Assembly: GCA_903868205.1 (NCBI GenBank)
Contig: CAIPUJ010000100.1
Span: 1 to 5,034 of the forward strand
Source: an uncultured bacterium
GTDB lineage: Bacteria; Patescibacteriota; Minisyncoccia; Phycocordibacterales; GWA1-40-21
Length of the DNA: 5,034 nt
Direction: 5' to 3'
Within the stretch, counting starts at the first letter, position 1. Every line of letters begins with the position of its first letter. A model generated the notes under the pieces. It was not told the origin of the DNA. It did no database searches and saw only the letters and a program-made list of their open reading frames with translations. The translations under genes and the position numbers were made by a program. Positions 1 to 5,033 of the stretch are shown here, piece after piece.

Positions 1-1
1 A

Positions 2-520
2 AGAAAGGATATTTCTCCAAATGCACCAAAAATTTTGGTTATAAAAATAAATCCAGAGGATATTGGTTCCGTAATCGGAAGTGGAGGTAAGGTAATCAAA
101 GAAATAAAAGAAAGAACTGGTTCAGAAATCGATATTGAAGATGATGGAACAGTATATTGTACTGGTAAGAACGGCGCTGCAGAAAAAGCAAAAGCAATAA
201 TAGAAGAAATGACTCATGAATATGTTGCCGGAGAAAGATTCGAAGGTGAAGTTATGAAAATAACTGAATTCGGAGCTTTTGTAAAAATCGCTGGTGGCAC
301 AGAAGGGCTTGTACATATTTCAGAAATTGCTCCTTTCAGAGTTGATAGAGTAGAAAAGTTTTTGAAAGCGGGGGACAAGGTTCCTGTGGTGGTGAAAGGT
401 GTAGATGAAAGAGATAGATTAAGTCTTTCAATAAAAATGGCAGATCCTAAATTTTTTGCAGACAAGATGTCTGCTGCACCGACAGTAAGCACTCCTATAA
501 AGCCAATCGATACAAAATAA
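2..520 (+). CDS. pnp: Polynucleotide phosphorylase, C-terminal part (5'-truncated by window edge)
   Basis: This is the last 172 residues of PNPase, the phosphorolytic 3'-to-5' exoribonuclease that acts in cytoplasmic mRNA decay. The frame is open from base 2 to the window edge, and the residues before the first possible start (RKDISPNAPKI) match the PNPase linker that leads into the KH domain. The TTG at base 35 is therefore an internal Leu codon, not a start. In window numbering, the KH domain spans about residues 12-70 with its GSGG nucleic-acid-binding loop at 26-29, followed by an EIDIEDDGTV strand. An S1 domain follows at about 78-146 (FGAFVKI, EGLVHISEIA, RLSLSIK). The tail is short and ends in PIKPIDTK. 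The two catalytic RNase PH domains lie outside the window. A hairpin terminator begins 12 bp after the stop. Identification is firm from KH plus S1 order and motif identity. Confidence 0.95.
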   Translation, partial: RKDISPNAPKILVIKINPEDIGSVIGSGGKVIKEIKERTGSEIDIEDDGTVYCTGKNGAAEKAKAIIEEMTHEYVAGERFEGEVMKITEFGAFVKIAGGTEGLVHISEIAPFRVDRVEKFLKAGDKVPVVVKGVDERDRLSLSIKMADPKFFADKMSAAPTVSTPIKPIDTK

Positions 521-532
521 TATAGAACAAAT

Positions 533-570
533 AAAATAAGGCAATTTGCTTCGCAAATTGCCTTATTTTT
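533..570 (+). terminator. Intrinsic terminator of pnp
   Basis: A perfect 17-bp stem (533-549 with 553-569) closes on a TTC triloop and runs into TTTTT. The outer stem is A/T, so the left side supplies an A-tract and the hairpin could also work for transcription from the right. It lies 12 bp after the pnp stop codon. Confidence 0.92.
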
Positions 571-578
571 AGTATAAT
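550..578 (+). promoter_or_regulatory. Predicted promoter for the 370-aa membrane protein gene
   Basis: An exact TATAAT lies at 573-578. At a 17-bp spacing the -35 position is TTCGCA (550-555), which matches TTGACA at four of six bases and falls in the loop and right arm of the preceding terminator. Transcription would begin near 585, about 11-12 bases before the ATG at 597. No Shine-Dalgarno-like purine tract is present before that ATG, so initiation is probably leaderless or nearly so. The -10 match is strong and the -35 is weak. Confidence 0.6.
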
Positions 579-596
579 CTATATACTAAAACAACT

Positions 597-1709
597 ATGG
601 ACCCAGAAGAGAAAAAAATAGAAAATGAAGAAGTTGATTCAGAATTAAAAAAAGCTCTTGTGAATGAGCTCTCTTCTTATATGAACCCACACTCTACACC
701 CGTGGTTCCAGAACAAAAAATAGCACCGAAAGAAAATGCTCCTGTGGCAAATAAGATCCCAGAATCTACACCAAATCCTGTTGTATCGACGGCTTCTTTT
801 ATACCCACAGATTTTAAGGAAAAACCACAAACCATAATAAGAACTTATAAGGGTGATATGGAGCAGACAATCCAAGCGAATCACGTGTCATCAATAAATA
901 TAGCTCTCGCAGAAAATAAAAAGATGATGGAAAGGATGCGTTCTGCAGAAGTTGAAAAGATAACAATAAAGAAAAATTATACAGTATTAATTGTTAGCTT
1001 ACTTCTTGTTGTCGGAGGTGTTTTAGCTTTTGCTATTCCATATTTTTTGGTTAATAAGCAATATACTAAAGAAGAAGTTGTAGAAAATATTCCTTCTGGA
1101 AACTTTATCACCGCTGAGTCAGAAGAAAAAATAAATTTAGATAGTGTTGTTTTGGATAGATTAGCCGCGACCCTTTCAGAGAGAATAGACCAATCAAATA
1201 TTAGACTTGGTAGTATAAAAAATATTTTCCTTACAGAAGGAACTGATGTGGCAGAAAAACTTATCGATGCTCCAAGATTTGTTTCTTTGATGAAATTTAA
1301 TTTACCGAATGAAATAAGCAGAACATTGAAATCATCTTATATGTTTGGGATGCATTCTTTTAATGGAAATCAAAAGTTTTTAATTTTGAAAGTTGGTTCT
1401 TATGAAAATGCATTTTCTGGAATGCTTAAATGGGAGGTAGATTTGTGGAGTGATTTCAAAAGCTTGTTTAATCTTTCTTCTGTTGGTTTGCCAGGTAATC
1501 AGACCGGGAGTATCCCTGGTATTGAGACACCAGTATTCCAAGATGCTGTGTACGCCAATAAAGATGCTCGTGTAGTTAAGGATTCATCTGGTGGTGTCCT
1601 ATTCCTTTATTCAATAATAGATACAAATACAATAGCTTTTACCACTAGCGTGGATACTCTAAAGGAAATAATTAACAGAAATATAAAATCGAAGTCTGTA
1701 GCTCAGTAG
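597..1709 (+). CDS. Single-pass membrane protein of unknown function, 370 aa
   Basis: I cannot name this protein. Residues 1-127 are hydrophilic: an acidic start (MDPEEKKIENEE), a Pro/Ala/Thr-rich low-complexity linker (about 30-75), then a charged, probably helical stretch containing IRTYKGDMEQ and ALAENKKMMERMRSAEVEK. One hydrophobic segment (about 128-152, TVLIVSLLLVVGGVLAFAIPYFL) follows KITIKK, so the positive-inside rule places the N-terminus in the cytoplasm and residues 153-370 outside. There is no cleavable signal peptide. The outer domain looks mixed alpha/beta, with conspicuous FGMHSFNGNQKFLILK and FSGMLKWEVDLW segments. The ATG at 597 is chosen because it is the first in frame after a clear TATAAT. 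From memory, this layout resembles an uncharacterised family in Parcubacteria; that is not verified. It lies between pnp and dksA on the same strand, but has its own promoter. Membrane topology is fairly sure; function is unknown. Confidence 0.88.
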   Translation: MDPEEKKIENEEVDSELKKALVNELSSYMNPHSTPVVPEQKIAPKENAPVANKIPESTPNPVVSTASFIPTDFKEKPQTIIRTYKGDMEQTIQANHVSSINIALAENKKMMERMRSAEVEKITIKKNYTVLIVSLLLVVGGVLAFAIPYFLVNKQYTKEEVVENIPSGNFITAESEEKINLDSVVLDRLAATLSERIDQSNIRLGSIKNIFLTEGTDVAEKLIDAPRFVSLMKFNLPNEISRTLKSSYMFGMHSFNGNQKFLILKVGSYENAFSGMLKWEVDLWSDFKSLFNLSSVGLPGNQTGSIPGIETPVFQDAVYANKDARVVKDSSGGVLFLYSIIDTNTIAFTTSVDTLKEIINRNIKSKSVAQ

Positions 1710-1759
1710 TTTCTGTGCTTGATTGTCTTGGTTTATTTGGTATCATTCACCCAATAAAG

Positions 1760-1872
1760 TTTTTGCCAATGTTTGTTAAAAATTGGTAAAGAACCTTTGC
1801 TAGTTATATATTCATGGATGTGATAAAATAAAAATTACAGAAGTCTAAATAAACAATTTTTATTGGCAAAAA
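1760..1872 (+). repeat. Inverted repeat pair spanning the dksA promoter region
   Basis: TTTTTGCCAAT (1760-1770) is repeated exactly in inverted orientation at 1862-1872, 91 bp apart and on either side of the likely dksA promoter. The left copy can also fold locally with ATTGGTAAA (1782-1790) through one G-T pair and an 11-base loop. ATAAAGTTT just upstream (1754-1762) is likewise inverted at 1884-1892, over the dksA start codon. This could be an operator pair or chance in AT-rich DNA. Confidence 0.45.
1821..1829 (+). promoter_or_regulatory. Predicted extended -10 promoter of dksA
   Basis: TGATAAAAT at 1821-1829 fits an extended -10 (TGn followed by TAAAAT, five of six matches to TATAAT). No good -35 sits at normal spacing; TTGCTA at 1797-1802 is 21 bp away. 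A start near 1836 would give a leader of about 55 bases. The rest of the 181-bp gap is AT-rich and holds no ORF of note. Confidence 0.45.
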
Positions 1873-1877
1873 TTTTT

Positions 1878-1883
1878 AAGGGT
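1878..1883 (+). promoter_or_regulatory. Shine-Dalgarno of dksA
   Basis: AAGGGT, with an AAGG core, ends 7 bases before the ATG at 1891. This supports that start codon and contrasts with the upstream gene, which has no such site. Confidence 0.65.
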
Positions 1884-1890
1884 AAACTTT

Positions 1891-2253
1891 ATGATTAATA
1901 CAAAAATATTTAAGGAAAAGCTAGAGGCAGAACTTATTCTTGTTGAGAATGAGCTTAAAGAAATTGGTGTAAAACACACTAATGGAGTGATAGATTGGCA
2001 GGCTGTTCCTACGGATATGGGTGCTGACAGCGCTGATTCAAACGAGGTCGCCGACCAGATAGAGTCTTATGAAGAAAATACAGCAGTTCTTAAGCAACTT
2101 GAAGTTCAATATAATGAAATAAGAGAAGCTCTAAAAAGAATAGAAGATGGTACTTATGGGAAGTGTGGAGTTTGCGGAGAAGAAATTCCAGAAGCTAGAC
2201 TTGAAGCAAATCCTTCAGCGAAGACTTGTATAGAACACGCCAATCAAAATTAA
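1891..2253 (+). CDS. dksA: DksA/TraR-family zinc-finger transcription regulator, 120 aa
   Basis: Members of this family enter the RNA polymerase secondary channel and, often with ppGpp, shift promoter choice; they do not bind DNA directly. The N-terminal half is a predicted coiled coil: one helix at about 5-28, a turn, then a second helix at about 52-86. The tip carries DSADSN (46-51), which keeps the two spaced acidic residues of the DxxDxA tip motif but has Asn where Ala is usual. The C-terminal finger follows the typical GTYGKC entry: C92, C95, then IPEARLEANP, then C113 and H116. The fourth ligand is therefore His rather than Cys (C3H). At 120 residues it is shorter than E. coli DksA (151) but normal for DksA/TraR-like proteins. 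It has its own Shine-Dalgarno and is followed by an intrinsic terminator. Family membership is firm; orthology to DksA proper, rather than another TraR/DksA-like branch, is less certain. Confidence 0.92.
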   Translation: MINTKIFKEKLEAELILVENELKEIGVKHTNGVIDWQAVPTDMGADSADSNEVADQIESYEENTAVLKQLEVQYNEIREALKRIEDGTYGKCGVCGEEIPEARLEANPSAKTCIEHANQN

Positions 2254-2254
2254 T

Positions 2255-2307
2255 ATGAGTGAAAAACAAATTTAATCTAAAATAAAATGTCAGAAAAACA
2301 TATTTAA
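2255..2307 (+). other. Two tandem six-codon mini-ORFs (MSEKQI, MSEKHI)
   Basis: ATG..TAA reading frames at 2255-2275 and 2287-2307 encode MSEKQI and MSEKHI, separated by 11 bases. Their Ser codons differ at all three positions (AGT, TCA), while most of the other bases are identical. Neither has a Shine-Dalgarno. They may be a small duplication, remnants of a lost gene start, or chance. Confidence 0.25.
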
Positions 2308-2311
2308 AAAC

Positions 2312-2338
2312 AAAAAACACCGATAAGGTGTTTTTTTT
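2312..2338 (+). terminator. Intrinsic terminator of dksA
   Basis: A 10-bp stem (2312-2321 with 2327-2336) has core CACC/GGTG, loop GATAA and a run of eight T (2331-2338). It lies 58 bp after the dksA stop. The A-tract on its left would also allow action on the other strand. Confidence 0.9.
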
Positions 2339-2341
2339 ATC

Positions 2342-2412
2342 TGTCATTCCCGCGAAGGCGGGAATCTAGTTTAAAGTAAGATTTCTGGATTCCCGCCTTC
2401 GCGGGAATGACA
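2342..2412. repeat. 71-bp REP/dRS3-like inverted-repeat element
   Basis: Two 25-bp arms (2342-2366 and 2388-2412) are perfect inverted copies; pairing extends three more positions inward, leaving a loop of about 15 bases (2370-2384). Each arm is itself nearly palindromic and contains ATTCCC-N8-GGGAAT (2346-2365 and 2389-2408), so the element can fold as one long hairpin or two short ones. The format equals the dRS3 consensus known from Neisseria, and similar GTCATTCCCGC repeats occur in many bacteria. It is much more GC-rich than its surroundings and starts four bases after the dksA terminator T-run. It resembles a non-autonomous mobile or REP-type repeat; no transposase is present. Confidence 0.85.
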
Positions 2413-2422
2413 AAGAGAGCAG

Positions 2423-2489
2423 AAAAAGTCGGAGGTCTCTCCTTGAAGAGGAGTCTTCGACGGAAAAAGGTGAGTCCTCGGACTTTTTT
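2423..2489 (+). terminator. Terminator-like hairpin with an alternative internal fold
   Basis: AAAAAGTCGGAGGTCTC (2423-2439) pairs with 2472-2488 at 15 of 17 positions and ends in six T (2484-2489). The left arm (from 2428) can instead pair with 2447-2461 using several G-T pairs. GAGTCTTCGAC (2451-2461) and GAGTCCTCGGAC (2472-2483) are thus two related competitors for one inverted partner (2428-2439). This suits an attenuator or a degenerate double terminator. No adjacent gene to be controlled is visible because the palindrome axis follows. Confidence 0.55.
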
Positions 2490-2498
2490 GGTAATTAG

Positions 2499-2536
2499 AA
2501 AACACCGAAGCTCACCATGGTGAGCTTCGGTGTTTT
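2499..2536. repeat. Central palindrome at the axis of the window
   Basis: A 19-bp arm on each side of the axis (AAAACACCGAAGCTCACCA and its complement) meets at CCATGG. The A-tract, GC-rich core and T-tract give it the build of a bidirectional intrinsic terminator, which may be its native identity. It cannot be told from the sequence how far the natural palindrome extends before the artificial or biological mirror begins. Confidence 0.7.
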
Positions 2537-2545
2537 CTAATTACC

Positions 2546-2612
2546 AAAAAAGTCCGAGGACTCACCTTTTTCCGTCGAAGACTCCTCTTCAAGGAGAGAC
2601 CTCCGACTTTTT
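2546..2612 (-). terminator. Mirror copy of the terminator-like hairpin with alternative fold
   Basis: This is the exact reverse-complement copy of 2423-2489, with its T-run at 2546-2551 on the - strand. It carries no independent information if the window is a fold-back. Confidence 0.5.
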
Positions 2613-2622
2613 CTGCTCTCTT

Positions 2623-2693
2623 TGTCATTCCCGCGAAGGCGGGAATCCAGAAATCTTACTTTAAACTAGATTCCCGCCTTCGCGGGAATGACA
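2623..2693. repeat. Mirror copy of the 71-bp REP/dRS3-like element
   Basis: This is the exact reverse complement of 2342-2412, with arms at 2623-2647 and 2669-2693. Because the element is itself an inverted repeat, the two copies together present four similar arms around the axis. Confidence 0.83.
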
Positions 2694-2696
2694 GAT

Positions 2697-2723
2697 AAAA
2701 AAAACACCTTATCGGTGTTTTTT
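2697..2723 (-). terminator. Mirror copy of the dksA terminator
   Basis: The stem and T-run are the reverse complement of 2312-2338. It terminates the - strand copy of dksA. Confidence 0.87.
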
Positions 2724-2727
2724 GTTT

Positions 2728-2780
2728 TTAAATATGTTTTTCTGACATTTTATTTTAGATTAAATTTGTTTTTCACTCAT
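2728..2780 (-). other. Mirror copy of the two six-codon mini-ORFs
   Basis: MSEKQI (2760-2780) and MSEKHI (2728-2748) are read on the - strand, identical to the left-half pair. Confidence 0.22.
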
Positions 2781-2781
2781 A

Positions 2782-3144
2782 TTAATTTTGATTGGCGTGT
2801 TCTATACAAGTCTTCGCTGAAGGATTTGCTTCAAGTCTAGCTTCTGGAATTTCTTCTCCGCAAACTCCACACTTCCCATAAGTACCATCTTCTATTCTTT
2901 TTAGAGCTTCTCTTATTTCATTATATTGAACTTCAAGTTGCTTAAGAACTGCTGTATTTTCTTCATAAGACTCTATCTGGTCGGCGACCTCGTTTGAATC
3001 AGCGCTGTCAGCACCCATATCCGTAGGAACAGCCTGCCAATCTATCACTCCATTAGTGTGTTTTACACCAATTTCTTTAAGCTCATTCTCAACAAGAATA
3101 AGTTCTGCCTCTAGCTTTTCCTTAAATATTTTTGTATTAATCAT
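2782..3144 (-). CDS. dksA: DksA/TraR-family zinc-finger regulator, 120 aa (mirror copy)
   Basis: This copy encodes the same 120 residues as the + strand copy at 1891-2253, including the C92, C95, C113, H116 finger and the DSADSN tip. Start codon, Shine-Dalgarno and terminator are mirrored exactly. The absence of even a synonymous difference argues against an independent paralogue and for a fold-back of one locus. Confidence 0.88.
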   Translation of the reverse strand: MINTKIFKEKLEAELILVENELKEIGVKHTNGVIDWQAVPTDMGADSADSNEVADQIESYEENTAVLKQLEVQYNEIREALKRIEDGTYGKCGVCGEEIPEARLEANPSAKTCIEHANQN

Positions 3145-3151
3145 AAAGTTT

Positions 3152-3157
3152 ACCCTT
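3152..3157 (-). promoter_or_regulatory. Mirror copy of the dksA Shine-Dalgarno
   Basis: AAGGGT on the - strand ends 7 bases before the ATG at 3144. Confidence 0.62.
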
Positions 3158-3162
3158 AAAAA

Positions 3163-3275
3163 TTTTTGCCAATAAAAATTGTTTATTTAGACTTCTGTAA
3201 TTTTTATTTTATCACATCCATGAATATATAACTAGCAAAGGTTCTTTACCAATTTTTAACAAACATTGGCAAAAA
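3163..3275 (-). repeat. Mirror copy of the inverted repeat pair around the dksA promoter
   Basis: The 11-bp arms lie at 3163-3173 and 3265-3275, the exact reverse complement of the left-half pair. Confidence 0.42.
3206..3214 (-). promoter_or_regulatory. Mirror copy of the extended -10 promoter of dksA
   Basis: TGATAAAAT is read on the - strand, with the same weak -35 context as the left copy. Confidence 0.42.
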
Positions 3276-3325
3276 CTTTATTGGGTGAATGATACCAAAT
3301 AAACCAAGACAATCAAGCACAGAAA

Positions 3326-4438
3326 CTACTGAGCTACAGACTTCGATTTTATATTTCTGTTAATTATTTCCTTTAGAGTATCCACGCTAGTGGTAAAAGC
3401 TATTGTATTTGTATCTATTATTGAATAAAGGAATAGGACACCACCAGATGAATCCTTAACTACACGAGCATCTTTATTGGCGTACACAGCATCTTGGAAT
3501 ACTGGTGTCTCAATACCAGGGATACTCCCGGTCTGATTACCTGGCAAACCAACAGAAGAAAGATTAAACAAGCTTTTGAAATCACTCCACAAATCTACCT
3601 CCCATTTAAGCATTCCAGAAAATGCATTTTCATAAGAACCAACTTTCAAAATTAAAAACTTTTGATTTCCATTAAAAGAATGCATCCCAAACATATAAGA
3701 TGATTTCAATGTTCTGCTTATTTCATTCGGTAAATTAAATTTCATCAAAGAAACAAATCTTGGAGCATCGATAAGTTTTTCTGCCACATCAGTTCCTTCT
3801 GTAAGGAAAATATTTTTTATACTACCAAGTCTAATATTTGATTGGTCTATTCTCTCTGAAAGGGTCGCGGCTAATCTATCCAAAACAACACTATCTAAAT
3901 TTATTTTTTCTTCTGACTCAGCGGTGATAAAGTTTCCAGAAGGAATATTTTCTACAACTTCTTCTTTAGTATATTGCTTATTAACCAAAAAATATGGAAT
4001 AGCAAAAGCTAAAACACCTCCGACAACAAGAAGTAAGCTAACAATTAATACTGTATAATTTTTCTTTATTGTTATCTTTTCAACTTCTGCAGAACGCATC
4101 CTTTCCATCATCTTTTTATTTTCTGCGAGAGCTATATTTATTGATGACACGTGATTCGCTTGGATTGTCTGCTCCATATCACCCTTATAAGTTCTTATTA
4201 TGGTTTGTGGTTTTTCCTTAAAATCTGTGGGTATAAAAGAAGCCGTCGATACAACAGGATTTGGTGTAGATTCTGGGATCTTATTTGCCACAGGAGCATT
4301 TTCTTTCGGTGCTATTTTTTGTTCTGGAACCACGGGTGTAGAGTGTGGGTTCATATAAGAAGAGAGCTCATTCACAAGAGCTTTTTTTAATTCTGAATCA
4401 ACTTCTTCATTTTCTATTTTTTTCTCTTCTGGGTCCAT
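3326..4438 (-). CDS. Single-pass membrane protein of unknown function, 370 aa (mirror copy)
   Basis: This copy encodes the same 370 residues as the + strand copy at 597-1709: cytoplasmic acidic and Pro-rich N-terminal region, one membrane segment at about 128-152, and a roughly 218-residue outer domain. Promoter position and lack of a Shine-Dalgarno are the same. Function remains unassigned. Full identity over 1.1 kb supports a duplicated reading of one gene rather than two genes. Confidence 0.85.
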   Translation of the reverse strand: MDPEEKKIENEEVDSELKKALVNELSSYMNPHSTPVVPEQKIAPKENAPVANKIPESTPNPVVSTASFIPTDFKEKPQTIIRTYKGDMEQTIQANHVSSINIALAENKKMMERMRSAEVEKITIKKNYTVLIVSLLLVVGGVLAFAIPYFLVNKQYTKEEVVENIPSGNFITAESEEKINLDSVVLDRLAATLSERIDQSNIRLGSIKNIFLTEGTDVAEKLIDAPRFVSLMKFNLPNEISRTLKSSYMFGMHSFNGNQKFLILKVGSYENAFSGMLKWEVDLWSDFKSLFNLSSVGLPGNQTGSIPGIETPVFQDAVYANKDARVVKDSSGGVLFLYSIIDTNTIAFTTSVDTLKEIINRNIKSKSVAQ

Positions 4439-4456
4439 AGTTGTTTTAGTATATAG

Positions 4457-4485
4457 ATTATACTAAAAATAAGGCAATTTGCGAA
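4457..4485 (-). promoter_or_regulatory. Mirror copy of the promoter for the membrane protein gene
   Basis: TATAAT on the - strand lies at 4457-4462, with TTCGCA at 4480-4485. The leader would be about 11-12 bases. Confidence 0.57.
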
Positions 4486-4502
4486 GCAAATTGCCTTATT
4501 TT
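4465..4502 (-). terminator. Mirror copy of the pnp terminator
   Basis: This is the reverse complement of 533-570: a 17-bp perfect stem with a triloop and a T-run on the - strand. Confidence 0.89.
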
Positions 4503-4514
4503 ATTTGTTCTATA

Positions 4515-5033
4515 TTATTTTGTATCGATTGGCTTTATAGGAGTGCTTACTGTCGGTGCAGCAGACATCTTGTCTGCAAAAAATTTAGGATCTGCCATTT
4601 TTATTGAAAGACTTAATCTATCTCTTTCATCTACACCTTTCACCACCACAGGAACCTTGTCCCCCGCTTTCAAAAACTTTTCTACTCTATCAACTCTGAA
4701 AGGAGCAATTTCTGAAATATGTACAAGCCCTTCTGTGCCACCAGCGATTTTTACAAAAGCTCCGAATTCAGTTATTTTCATAACTTCACCTTCGAATCTT
4801 TCTCCGGCAACATATTCATGAGTCATTTCTTCTATTATTGCTTTTGCTTTTTCTGCAGCGCCGTTCTTACCAGTACAATATACTGTTCCATCATCTTCAA
4901 TATCGATTTCTGAACCAGTTCTTTCTTTTATTTCTTTGATTACCTTACCTCCACTTCCGATTACGGAACCAATATCCTCTGGATTTATTTTTATAACCAA
5001 AATTTTTGGTGCATTTGGAGAAATATCCTTTCT
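4515..5033 (-). CDS. pnp: Polynucleotide phosphorylase, C-terminal part (mirror copy, truncated by window edge)
   Basis: This is the same 172-residue KH plus S1 fragment as at 2-520, read on the - strand and running off the right edge. It is cut at exactly the same codon as the left copy. Two independent biological copies would not be expected to break at the same base on both contig ends, so this copy is the clearest sign that the window is one locus read out and back. Confidence 0.9.
   Translation of the reverse strand, partial: RKDISPNAPKILVIKINPEDIGSVIGSGGKVIKEIKERTGSEIDIEDDGTVYCTGKNGAAEKAKAIIEEMTHEYVAGERFEGEVMKITEFGAFVKIAGGTEGLVHISEIAPFRVDRVEKFLKAGDKVPVVVKGVDERDRLSLSIKMADPKFFADKMSAAPTVSTPIKPIDTK

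Noticed and set aside
122..492. Antisense ORFs over pnp (122-316, 214-492) and their mirrors at 4543-4913
   Set aside because: They overlap a firmly identified gene on the other strand, show no domain-like composition and have no start signals.
35..520. A complete 161-aa protein starting at TTG 35
   Set aside because: The frame continues upstream to the window edge with PNPase-like residues, so TTG 35 is an internal Leu codon of truncated pnp.
645..884. Antisense 79-aa ORF inside the membrane protein gene and its mirror at 4151-4390
   Set aside because: It is rich in Cys, Trp and Arg in the way of a shadow frame, and is fully covered by the sense gene.
2407..2523. A 38-codon ORF beginning MTKRAEKVGG that crosses the axis, and its mirror on the - strand (2512-2628)
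   Set aside because: It starts inside the GC-rich repeat arm, lacks a Shine-Dalgarno, consists mostly of hairpin sequence, and its stop exists only because of the mirror join.
2342..2693. CRISPR array, suggested by four similar arms around the axis
   Set aside because: The arms are inverted-repeat halves of one element and its mirror, not direct repeats with regular spacers, and no cas gene is present.
597..4438. Two diverged paralogue sets arranged head-to-head as a natural gene duplication
   Set aside because: All three gene pairs are identical, and the intergenic DNA I compared is too, with no homology edge; true paralogues would show at least synonymous or intergenic changes.
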